Part shown: in pieces, positions 37,737-44,856 of the stretch | How the letters are laid out: every line of letters begins with the position of its first letter | Position numbering within the stretch: the first letter of the stretch is position 1 | Assembly: GCA_003211695.1 (NCBI GenBank) | Contig: QCSA01000005.1 | Coordinates: 1-64,000, forward strand | Direction: 5' to 3' | Origin: Pelagibacteraceae bacterium AG-464-P07 | GTDB taxonomy: Bacteria; Pseudomonadota; Alphaproteobacteria; Pelagibacterales; Pelagibacteraceae | DNA: 64,000 nucleotides | Program-made: the position numbers and the translations under genes | The notes under the pieces: model-generated | Database searches by the model: none | What the model saw: only the letters and a program-made list of their open reading frames with translations | Told to the model about the DNA's origin: nothing

Positions 37737-40229
37737 ATGGATTTAAATAAAAAACAAGTTACTGCAGTTCTTGGGCCAACCAATACAGGAAAAACTTATA
37801 TGGCAATTGAAACAATGTTGGGTTTTGAAAGTGGAATTTTGGGATTTCCATTAAGATTGTTAGCAAGAGAAGTTTACGAAAAGGTTTTAAAGAGAGTTGA
37901 TCCTTTAAAAGTTGCTTTAATCACTGGTGAAGAAAAAATTATTCCTGCAAATGCAAGATATTTTTTGTGCACAACAGAATCAATGCCTATAGATAAATCA
38001 GTAGAATTTATTGGCGTGGATGAAATTCAAATGTGCGCAGATCATGAAAGAGGACATATATTTACAGATCGTCTTTTAAATTTAAGAGCTGAAAAAATAA
38101 CAATGTTTTTAGGTTCTCATACTATGAGAAACATTATTGAGTCTCTTGGAGAAGATGTACATTTTATAAGTAAGGAAAGATTTTCAAAACTTGCTTACAG
38201 TGGTCAAAAAAAAATATCTAGATTAAATAGAAAAACTGCGATTATTGCTTTTTCAGTTGAAGAAGTATATGCAATTGCAGAATTAGTAAGAAGGCAAAAA
38301 GGTGGCTCTGCAATAGTAATGGGTTCATTAAGTCCAAAAACGCGAAATTCTCAAGTAGAATTATATCAATCAGGTGATGTAGATTATTTGGTAGCCACTG
38401 ATGCCATTGGAATGGGAATCAATATGGATATAGATAATGTTTATTTTACCAATTTAAAGAAATTTGATGGTAAAAAACTAAGAAGGCTAAATCTATCAGA
38501 AATATCTCAAATAGCTGGAAGAGCAGGACGTCATGTAAGTGACGGAAATTTTGGTATTACTGGACAATGTGAAAATTTAACCTCCGAAGAAATTGAATTA
38601 ATTGAAAATCACAAGCTAGAATCTCTTCAAAAAATTTATTGGAGAAATTCTAATTTAGATTTTAAAAATTCTGAAACTTTAATCAATTCTTTAGAAAAAA
38701 AACCTGATAAATTATTTTTGAGAAGAATAAATGACTGTGAAGATGAAAAAATCTTAAAATATTTTTTAAAAAGTAATTCAAAATTTATAATCTCTAATGA
38801 AAAAAATGTTCTAAAAATCTTATGGGACTGTTGTCAAATACCTGATTTTGTTAAACATACTTATGGTCATCACTTAGAAGTAGTTAGTAAAGTTTTTAAT
38901 TTTTTAACCTCGGATAAAGAAAGAGTGCCGAATTCATATATGAGAGAGCAAATAAAAAATTTGGATAAATTAGATGGAAATGTAGATACTTTAGCAAATA
39001 GAATATCAAATGTCAGAACTTGGGCTTATGTTTCTAATAAAAAGAATTGGGTACAAAATCAAGATTATTGGATTGAAAGAACAAAAACTATGGAAGATAA
39101 ATTATCAGACAGATTCCATGAGGAATTAACAAAAAGCTTTCTTGATAGAAGGGCAAGTATACTAGCTAGAGGTCTTAAACAAGATATAGTTTTGAAAACA
39201 GAAATAAAAAATGATAAAGATGTTATTATTGATGGACATTATATCGGAGAACTAAAAGGACTGAAATTAAATTTATATTTTAGAACTGGAGCTCTTGATA
39301 CAGATATTAAATCACTAAAAAAGGCAGCTCGACAAGGAATTAGCCCGGAATTGACGAAAAGAGTGAATCTTATTATTTCCAGTGGAATTTTAAAATTAAA
39401 TGAAGATTTTAGAATATATTGGTTAGATAATCCTATCGCTAAGATTATACCAGGAAAAAATTATTTAGAACCAGATATAGATTTAATCACCGATGATATA
39501 TTGAATTTAGATTCAAAAAACAAATTAATAGAATTCCTCAATAATTGGATAAAAAATCTTATAAATACTGGATTGAAGGACTTGGTAAATTTAAATAAAT
39601 TTGAACAAAAAAATAGTTCAGTCCGAGCTTTGTGTTATCAATTATTTGAAAATAATGGAGTATTAATAAGAGATTCTGTTAATAAATTTATAAAAAAACT
39701 TAACCAAGAAGACAGAAGAATATTAAGAAGTAAGGGTGTGAAAATTGGAAGGTATCATGTCTACTTGCACAGAATATTTAAACCAAGTGCAGTAACTATA
39801 AGAGTACTTTTGTGGAAAAACTTTTTTCAAAACAATTTAAAACTAAATCCTCCAAAGTTTGGTCTAAATTTTTTAGATTTAAAAAAAACCATAGATCAAA
39901 AATTTATGTTAATTTGTGGTTTCGAAAAATTTGAAAATTTTTTTGTTAGAATTGACATCTTGGAACGATTATTTATTAAAATTATAGAAAATAATAAAGA
40001 AAATAGAATAAAATTAAACTCTGATATGATTAACCTTCTTGGTTGTAATAAAGACAATTTCATAAAATTACTTGAGTTAATGAATTATAAAACAGAAAAA
40101 ATAAAAAAAGAAAATGAAATACATTTCAGATATATGCCAAAAAAGACTATTAACAAAAAAAAATCATTTAATAAAAACAAGAAGGATGATAATCCGTTTA
40201 GCATTTTAACTAATGTAAATTATAATTAA
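37737..40229 (+). CDS. SUV3-like DExH-box RNA helicase
   Basis: 830-aa superfamily 2 helicase resembling mitochondrial SUV3 and its alphaproteobacterial homologues. Walker A is GPTNTGKT (13-20), motif II is DEIQ (95-98), motif III lies around LGSHTM, and motif VI is QIAGRAGRH. The C-terminal half (about 330-830) is a family-specific helical region ending in a Lys/Asn-rich tail. In mitochondria this family unwinds RNA for degradation. A role in a bacterial RNA-decay complex is plausible but not shown. It is followed after 5 bp by a TerB-like gene, then ferredoxin and CarD. Confidence 0.93.
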   Translation: MDLNKKQVTAVLGPTNTGKTYMAIETMLGFESGILGFPLRLLAREVYEKVLKRVDPLKVALITGEEKIIPANARYFLCTTESMPIDKSVEFIGVDEIQMCADHERGHIFTDRLLNLRAEKITMFLGSHTMRNIIESLGEDVHFISKERFSKLAYSGQKKISRLNRKTAIIAFSVEEVYAIAELVRRQKGGSAIVMGSLSPKTRNSQVELYQSGDVDYLVATDAIGMGINMDIDNVYFTNLKKFDGKKLRRLNLSEISQIAGRAGRHVSDGNFGITGQCENLTSEEIELIENHKLESLQKIYWRNSNLDFKNSETLINSLEKKPDKLFLRRINDCEDEKILKYFLKSNSKFIISNEKNVLKILWDCCQIPDFVKHTYGHHLEVVSKVFNFLTSDKERVPNSYMREQIKNLDKLDGNVDTLANRISNVRTWAYVSNKKNWVQNQDYWIERTKTMEDKLSDRFHEELTKSFLDRRASILARGLKQDIVLKTEIKNDKDVIIDGHYIGELKGLKLNLYFRTGALDTDIKSLKKAARQGISPELTKRVNLIISSGILKLNEDFRIYWLDNPIAKIIPGKNYLEPDIDLITDDILNLDSKNKLIEFLNNWIKNLINTGLKDLVNLNKFEQKNSSVRALCYQLFENNGVLIRDSVNKFIKKLNQEDRRILRSKGVKIGRYHVYLHRIFKPSAVTIRVLLWKNFFQNNLKLNPPKFGLNFLDLKKTIDQKFMLICGFEKFENFFVRIDILERLFIKIIENNKENRIKLNSDMINLLGCNKDNFIKLLELMNYKTEKIKKENEIHFRYMPKKTINKKKSFNKNKKDDNPFSILTNVNYN

Positions 40230-40234
40230 AGCTG

Positions 40235-40666
40235 ATGGTGTTAAATATTTTCCAAAAAAAAAATAAAGATGTAAAAAGTGAAAAAAAACTTGTTCTTATT
40301 GGTGCATTGTTTGTTCATGCCGCAAAAATGGATGAAAATTATACTGATAAAGAAAAATCTATTATTCTAAAAGCTTTATCAGAAATATCTGATGAAAAGG
40401 AAAGTGATCTTAAAATCATTCTTGAAGAAGCTGAGAAAAAAGAAGATCAGTCCAATCAAATTTTGGAATTTACTAAAGAGATAAAAAGATCGGAAAAAAA
40501 TTTTAGACTCAAAATTCTTGAAGTATTATGGAAAATCATATATTCAGATGGTATTTCAGATATGTATGAATCCAGTTTAATGAGAAAACTTAGTGGATTA
40601 CTTTATGTAAGTGATAAAGAAACTGGGGATATAAAACAATCAATTATTAAAAATAAAACAACATGA
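40235..40666 (+). CDS. TerB-like tellurite-resistance-family protein
   Basis: 143-aa soluble, helical protein. [28 protein letters not shown] and [32 protein letters not shown] are the two acidic helix-pair halves typical of the TerB/DjlA-N domain, with conserved Asp/Glu that may bind metal. The true role in alphaproteobacteria is unknown, and tellurite resistance should not be assumed. It is in an operon: 5 bp after the helicase and overlapping the ferredoxin gene by 4 bp. Confidence 0.82.
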   Translation: MVLNIFQKKNKDVKSEKKLVLIGALFVHAAKMDENYTDKEKSIILKALSEISDEKESDLKIILEEAEKKEDQSNQILEFTKEIKRSEKNFRLKILEVLWKIIYSDGISDMYESSLMRKLSGLLYVSDKETGDIKQSIIKNKTT

Positions 40667-41004
40667 CTTATATTGTTAATGACAATTGTATCAAATGTAA
40701 ATTAATGGATTGCATGGAAGTATGCCCAGTAGACTGTTTTTACGAAGGTGAAAATATGCTTGCGATTAAACCTGACGAATGTATAGATTGTGGAGTTTGT
40801 GAACCGGAGTGTCCCGTAGATGCAATCAAGCCCGATACCGAAGACGGAGCAACTGATTGGGTTGAGCATAATACAAAATACAGTGATCTATGGCCAAATA
40901 TTACTAAAAAAAGAGCAGAGGATGTTCCGCAAGATCAAGAAAAATGGCGTGGGGTTAAAGATAAATTTAAACATTTCAGTGAAAAACCAGGAAAAGGAGA
41001 TTAA
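40663..41004 (+). CDS. fdxA: Seven-iron (3Fe-4S/4Fe-4S) ferredoxin FdxA
   Basis: 113 aa. The cysteine pattern C9, C12, C17, C21, C25 and C40, C43, C46, C50 matches the Azotobacter FdI type, including the extra non-ligand Cys in the first motif. The C-terminal extension ([18 protein letters not shown]) is the hallmark of FdxA. It carries electrons at low potential in the cytoplasm; the partner is unknown. ATG overlaps the TerB-like stop, and CarD follows after 10 bp, the common alphaproteobacterial order. Confidence 0.96.
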   Translation: MTYIVNDNCIKCKLMDCMEVCPVDCFYEGENMLAIKPDECIDCGVCEPECPVDAIKPDTEDGATDWVEHNTKYSDLWPNITKKRAEDVPQDQEKWRGVKDKFKHFSEKPGKGD

Positions 41005-41014
41005 GAATTTAAAT

Positions 41015-41707
41015 ATGCCAAAAAAAAAAATAAAAAAAAAAAAAGTTAAAAAATATAAAAAAAAAAAATTAAAAAAAAAGGTTTATAGAAAAAAAGTAAC
41101 AGCTAGTCACATAAAAAAAAATAATCTTGAAAAAGAAAATATTTTACGAATTCCAAAAAATTATGAACAAAAAATTGAAATAGTAAAAATTAAGAAACAA
41201 GCTACAGAAAAGAGAATTTATAAAATGAAAGATTATATAGTTTATCCCAAGCATGGAGTAGGACAAATCTTGTCGGCTGGCTCTAAAATTATTGGTGGGA
41301 TAGAAGTACAATGTTATGAAATTAAATTTGAAAAAGATAAGGCAGTTGGATTACTTCCAATAAACAAACAATCTCATTTAAGACATTTATCAAGTATAAA
41401 TCAGATAAATAAAGCAATTAGTATTTTAAAAGGAAAACCTAAAATAAAAAGAACAATGTGGAGTAGAAGAGCTCAGGAATATGAACAAAAGATTGTTTCA
41501 GGAAAAATCTATGATTTAGCGGAGGTAGTAAGAGACTTAAATAAAGGAAATGATATTCTTGTGGACCAATCTTATAGTGAAAGGCAATTGTTTGAAAAAG
41601 CTTACGATAGAATTCTAAATGAATTTCAAATTGTACTTGAAATTTCCCACGAGCTAACTCAAAAAAAACTTGATAAAGTTCTTAAAAGAGAACAGCCAGC
41701 TGAATAA
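41015..41707 (+). CDS. carD: CarD-family transcriptional regulator with Lys-rich N-terminal extension
   Basis: 230 aa. The CarD/CdnL RNA-polymerase-interacting domain begins at residue 70 (MKDYIVYPKHGVGQI) and is followed by the helical DNA-binding C-terminal domain (RRAQEYEQKI, SERQLFEKAYDRI). CarD stabilises open promoter complexes, often at rRNA promoters. The first 30 residues are mostly lysine, encoded by A runs of 11 and 13 nt (41020-41030 and 41032-41044). I chose ATG 41015, because upstream codons in this frame overlap fdxA. If the A runs vary, M70 could still give a working core. Confidence 0.9.
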   Translation: MPKKKIKKKKVKKYKKKKLKKKVYRKKVTASHIKKNNLEKENILRIPKNYEQKIEIVKIKKQATEKRIYKMKDYIVYPKHGVGQILSAGSKIIGGIEVQCYEIKFEKDKAVGLLPINKQSHLRHLSSINQINKAISILKGKPKIKRTMWSRRAQEYEQKIVSGKIYDLAEVVRDLNKGNDILVDQSYSERQLFEKAYDRILNEFQIVLEISHELTQKKLDKVLKREQPAE

Positions 41708-41825
41708 AAAATACGCTCCTTACAAATTTTGTAATAAGGAGCGTATTTAAAGAAAACTCTACTATCTTCTTCTTCTTTTTTTTAGCTTTCTTTTTCTTTT
41801 TTCCACCTTTTCTTCTTTTAGCCAT
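41682..41825 (-). CDS. Tiny Lys/Arg-rich ORF, possibly frameshifted at an A8 run
   Basis: ATG at 41825 with GGGAG 8 nt upstream opens MAKRRKGGKKKKKAK. As sequenced, the frame runs 47 codons to 41682, through the terminator and into carD antisense, with an unlikely hydrophobic tail. If the eight-A run (plus-strand T 41776-41783) were seven, the protein would be about 20 aa, end in four arginines and stop at tandem TAG TAG (41759-41764) just before the terminator. That layout suggests a real nucleic-acid-binding mini-protein. No family is recognised. Confidence 0.4.
   Translation of the reverse strand: MAKRRKGGKKKKKAKKKKKKIVEFSLNTLLITKFVRSVFFIQLAVLF
41709..41748. terminator. Bidirectional terminator between carD and the Lys/Arg-rich ORF
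   Basis: 14-bp perfect inverted repeat AAATACGCTCCTTA / TAAGGAGCGTATTT with a 12-nt loop. On the minus strand it continues into TTTTTTATT, a good T tract. On the plus strand only TTT follows. It lies 1 bp after the carD stop and 11 bp after the tandem TAG of the opposite-strand small ORF, so it probably serves both. Confidence 0.85.
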
Positions 41826-42066
41826 CTTTAACTCCCTTTTTTTTTTGAACGAATCTAAGTGATTCGGTTCATCTTTCTACTTTTATGTTTTTTTTTACTT
41901 ATGTCAAACATAAATTATATGAAAAAAAATTAAAAAAAATTAAAACTAAAAAAAAAATTAATTCTTTAATAAGTTGTAAAAATAAAGAAGAATAAGTTGT
42001 AAAATAAACAAGCAATAACAATACTTTTTTAAACAATAAAATAAATTAAATTTAAAATTGAAATAA
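41826..42066. other. AT-rich intergenic region (about 240 bp)
   Basis: Lies upstream of the Lys/Arg-rich ORF and downstream of the acyl-CoA synthetase, both minus-strand. It holds an imperfect inverted repeat at 41847-41870 (GAACGAATC and GATTC-G-GTTC) next to a run of ten T on the plus strand. The remainder is A-rich low-complexity sequence. No gene is visible. Confidence 0.5.
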
Positions 42067-43785
42067 TTAATTTTTATAAAAATTTTCTAAAACATTTTTA
42101 TACTTTGCAATAACTTTATTTCTTTTTACTTTCATAGTTGGTGTTAACAAACCATTTTCAATTGAAAAATTTTCATTAATTAAATTAAATTTTTTTATTT
42201 TTTCAATTAAAGTTAAATTTTTGTTAATTTCATTTACTATTTCATTAATTTTTTCTTTGTTTTCTTTAAATTCTTTGCTAGGAACGATTAGCGCAACTAA
42301 ATAATTTTTTCCATCTCCATACACCATGCACTGATCTATTGCTGGAGAATTTGATAATTGATTTTCAATTTTAGCTGGTGAAATATTATCTCCTCCTGCG
42401 TTAACAATTATATCTTTTTTTCTATCTGTGATTTTTAAATAACCATCTTGAGAGTCTAACTCTCCAATATCTCCAGTATATAACCATCCATCTCTAATCA
42501 CTTTTTTGGTTTCTTCTTTTTTGTTCCAATAACCTAGCATTACATTTTCTCCCTTAACCAATATCTCTCCATCTTCAGCAATTTTTACTTGGTTGCCTTT
42601 AAATGGAGGCCCTACACTTTCAACCTTAATTTTATGAATAGGATTGCAACTGACTACCGGGGAAGTTTCTGTTAAACCATATCCTTGAAGAGTGGGAAGT
42701 CCTATAGCATTTAAAAATTCACCTATTTCTTTATCTAATGCACCTCCTCCTGAAACAAAAGCTCTTAAATTACCACCAAATTGCTTCTTCACTTTTTTTC
42801 TTACTAGAGAACTACAAATACAATTTATTAATTTTTCGTTTAAACTCATTTTTTGGTTGAGTAACTTTTTTTTACCCAAAGAGATTGTAGATCTAATTAA
42901 CTTGGCTTTTAAGCCAGTTTGTTTTTTCATATTCATGTTTATTTTACTATAAAGATTTTGATAAAACCGAGGGACGGCAGTCATAAGTGAAGGTTTAGCT
43001 TCTGAAATATTGTCCAAAAGTTTTTCTATTTTTTCTGCATAAAAAACTTTTGCCCCAACGGAAATTTGTACAAATTGAACAGTATGTTCATAAGAATGGG
43101 ATAAGGGAAGCCAAGTCAAAAAAACAGGCCTTTTATCAATTAATGGTTTTAAAATTTCACATGCTCCTTCACAATTATTTAATATTCCTCCATGGCTTAA
43201 AATAACTCCTTTTGGATTTCCTCCTGTTCCCGAAGTATATATTATACAAGCGGGTGACGTTCTTTTTAAATTCAAATTTTTGATTTTATCATTTTCTACA
43301 AGTTCAGTTTTAATTATAGAATTAAAATCTATATATTTATTTTCATAGTCAACTCCATCTATTTTTTCAAAAGTGATTACTTTTTTTATAAAATTTTTTT
43401 CTTCAATAATTTTTTGTAATTTTTTATGCATCTCGTTATTAGAAACAACAATAATTGAGGGTTCACAGTCTTCGATCAGATACTTATAGTCATTTTCAGT
43501 ATATGTAGTGTAAGCAGGAACTGTAATTGCATTTGCTAGCATAATTGCAATATCTGAAATAAGCCACTCTGGCCTATTTTCCGAAACTAAAAGACACCTG
43601 TCATCTTCTCTTACATATTCCTTTAAAATTTTAGCAAATTTATAAATATTTGATGATGTTTCTGACCATGTAAATATTTTTTTATTTTTTGGATTAAGCC
43701 ACTCTAAAAAAATACTTTCAGGAATTTGTTTTTCGGCCTGATAAAAAAATAAATCTGTTAGGCTGTTAAATTCATTTAAATTCAT
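42067..43785 (-). CDS. Long-chain acyl-CoA synthetase (AMP-binding, FAA1 type)
   Basis: 572-aa ANL-superfamily ligase. P-loop YTSGTGGNPKG (183-193), LQGYGLTETSPVVSCNP adenine loop, GWLYTGDIGELD and ITDRKKDIIVNAGGDNISPAKIE hinge are all present, giving the order expected for long-chain acyl-CoA synthetases of the COG1022 type. It activates fatty acids to acyl-CoA for lipid synthesis or beta-oxidation. It stands alone between the AT-rich gap and the tRNA-Leu fragment, whose end lies only 8 bp upstream of its ATG. Any island insertion therefore changed its promoter region. Confidence 0.92.
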   Translation of the reverse strand: MNLNEFNSLTDLFFYQAEKQIPESIFLEWLNPKNKKIFTWSETSSNIYKFAKILKEYVREDDRCLLVSENRPEWLISDIAIMLANAITVPAYTTYTENDYKYLIEDCEPSIIVVSNNEMHKKLQKIIEEKNFIKKVITFEKIDGVDYENKYIDFNSIIKTELVENDKIKNLNLKRTSPACIIYTSGTGGNPKGVILSHGGILNNCEGACEILKPLIDKRPVFLTWLPLSHSYEHTVQFVQISVGAKVFYAEKIEKLLDNISEAKPSLMTAVPRFYQNLYSKINMNMKKQTGLKAKLIRSTISLGKKKLLNQKMSLNEKLINCICSSLVRKKVKKQFGGNLRAFVSGGGALDKEIGEFLNAIGLPTLQGYGLTETSPVVSCNPIHKIKVESVGPPFKGNQVKIAEDGEILVKGENVMLGYWNKKEETKKVIRDGWLYTGDIGELDSQDGYLKITDRKKDIIVNAGGDNISPAKIENQLSNSPAIDQCMVYGDGKNYLVALIVPSKEFKENKEKINEIVNEINKNLTLIEKIKKFNLINENFSIENGLLTPTMKVKRNKVIAKYKNVLENFYKN

Positions 43786-43792
43786 AGAATTT

Positions 43793-43848
43793 TGGTGGGC
43801 GAAGAGAGACTCGAACTCTCACAGTATTGCTACCATTGGATTTTGAGT
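43793..43848 (-). repeat. 3'-half duplicate of tRNA-Leu (putative att site)
   Basis: 56 bp identical, except for one base, to 44654-44709. It runs from the anticodon loop through the variable arm, T arm and CCA of tRNA-Leu. The 5' half is replaced by unrelated sequence: the anticodon stem cannot pair and no D arm exists, so it is not a working tRNA. This is the footprint left at the far end of an element integrated into a tRNA gene. Confidence 0.85.
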
Positions 43849-43902
43849 TTTCTTCGTCTGTCAATATTCCCACCCCTCCTTATTAATTTACATACAAAAT
43901 TG

Positions 43903-43924
43903 CGTGTATGAGACGTGTATGAGT
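43903..43924. repeat. Arm-type-like repeat, copy 1
   Basis: Two tandem 11-mers, cgtgtatgaga then cgtgtatgagt, one helical turn apart. The 22-bp unit recurs at 44563-44584 with one mismatch. It lies about 55 bp inside the tRNA-Leu duplicate, where integrase arm sites would be expected. Confidence 0.7.
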
Positions 43925-43947
43925 CATTTCCATTTTTTTTACTAATT

Positions 43948-44517
43948 CTATTTTAACCATTCATTATATTCTTTTGTTTTTATAGTTACATTCAGATTGT
44001 CAGTATATGACATTTCTTTCGACCAATCATAACATCTAACACTTGCATTTCCTGATTTTAAAAAGAAAGCAACTCCTTCGGTGGTGCTTTTACCAGATTC
44101 ATCAAGACTATGTTTTCTTTTTTTTTGTATTTCCTTCTCTCCATTTTTGAAGACCTCGGATAATTCTTCTGCAATTTCATCCATTTTTTTGTAACAACTA
44201 TCAATATTATTGTCATAAAATATTCCACTACGCACTGCATGTATTATATATTTTGTGTCATTAGTTTTCATTGCAATTTGAATTGAATCATAAACTTTAA
44301 AGAATGGAAGTTTATAAAACTCTGCATGAATAAACGTTTTATCTTTATCATCAGGAAAAGAAAATAATTCTTTTTTTATTTCTTCTTCAGAAAAAAAATC
44401 CAGTGCACTATCTCCTATACTCATCCCTTCACTTTGAAAGTCAGATATATCATCACCAAAAGAGGGTGCCGAGAAGCTGAAGAGAATTAAAAACAGGTAA
44501 GTAGACAGTTTTTTCAT
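43948..44517 (-). CDS. Secreted hypothetical protein carried by the mini-island
   Basis: 189 aa with a clear Sec signal peptide (MKKLSTYLFLILFSFSAPSFG, cleavage likely near residue 21) and a mature acidic/basic mixed domain. It contains two cysteines (in DSCYKK and VRCYDW) that could form a disulfide in the periplasm. No domain is recognised. A charged Lys/Glu helix lies around KNGEKEIQKKRKH. It is the only gene between the tRNA-Leu repeats and is transcribed in the same direction as the tRNA. It probably came with the element as cargo; function unknown. Confidence 0.8.
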   Translation of the reverse strand: MKKLSTYLFLILFSFSAPSFGDDISDFQSEGMSIGDSALDFFSEEEIKKELFSFPDDKDKTFIHAEFYKLPFFKVYDSIQIAMKTNDTKYIIHAVRSGIFYDNNIDSCYKKMDEIAEELSEVFKNGEKEIQKKRKHSLDESGKSTTEGVAFFLKSGNASVRCYDWSKEMSYTDNLNVTIKTKEYNEWLK

Positions 44518-44562
44518 TTTATTTAAAATTCATACACAAAACGTAAACCGAGTTTATACCAA

Positions 44563-44584
44563 CGTGTATGAGACGTGTAGGAGT
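44563..44584. repeat. Arm-type-like repeat, copy 2
   Basis: Matches 43903-43924 at 21 of 22 positions, in the same orientation, about 70 bp from the CCA end of the intact tRNA-Leu. The two 11-mers are cgtgtatgaga and cgtgtaggagt. It is the partner site at the other end of the putative island. Confidence 0.7.
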
Positions 44585-44653
44585 TGTTTTTTGGTTGTAT
44601 TTTTCTACAACTTATAATTTAAGAATTATTATTATTGCGACTCATAGTTAATT

Positions 44654-44740
44654 TGGTGGGCGAAGAGAGACTCGAACTCTCACAGCATTGCTACCATTGG
44701 ATTTTGAGTCCAACGCGTCTACCAGTTCCGCCATTCGCCC
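44654..44740 (-). tRNA. tRNA-Leu (anticodon CAA)
   Basis: 87-nt type II tRNA with encoded CCA. Acceptor GGGCGAA pairs with TTCGCCC. D arm contains GAACTGGTAGACGC. Anticodon stem TTGGA/TCCAA encloses loop CTCAAAA, so the anticodon is CAA and it reads UUG. A long variable arm and GTTCGAGTC T loop follow. It appears to be the integration target of the adjacent mini-island and remains intact. Confidence 0.97.
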
Positions 44741-44856
44741 TCTCACCTTATTAGTTAATGTTTATAAGATATCTTACTCTGTGTTGTACAAAAGACTCAA
44801 CTAAAATTTATTTTTATTCCCTAAGTTAAAATCTTGTTAATGTTTTTAATAATTAA

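Larger units (their letters stand above)
43793..44709. mobile_element. Putative tRNA-Leu-integrated mini-island (integrase-less)
   Basis: DNA bounded by 56-bp direct repeats of tRNA-Leu 3' sequence (1 mismatch). The interior of about 800 bp holds one signal-peptide protein gene and, near both ends, almost identical 22-bp double repeats that look like integrase arm-type sites. Crossover at the anticodon loop is typical of tyrosine recombinases. No integrase is present, so this is either a decayed prophage or island, or an element moved in trans. Confidence 0.6.

Noticed and set aside
40820-41014. Longer N-terminus for CarD
   Set aside because: It would overlap fdxA in another frame for nearly 200 bp; the ATG at 41015 lies 10 bp after the ferredoxin stop and gives a sensible operon.
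41020-41100. Tandem A-rich repeats as a CRISPR or microsatellite locus
   Set aside because: No spacer-repeat periodicity; the runs are lysine codons of carD.
43793-43880. A second working tRNA-Leu
   Set aside because: Only the 3' half matches; the anticodon stem cannot pair and there is no D arm, so it is an attachment-site duplicate. The upstream GGGTGGG can wobble-pair with the acceptor but this looks fortuitous.
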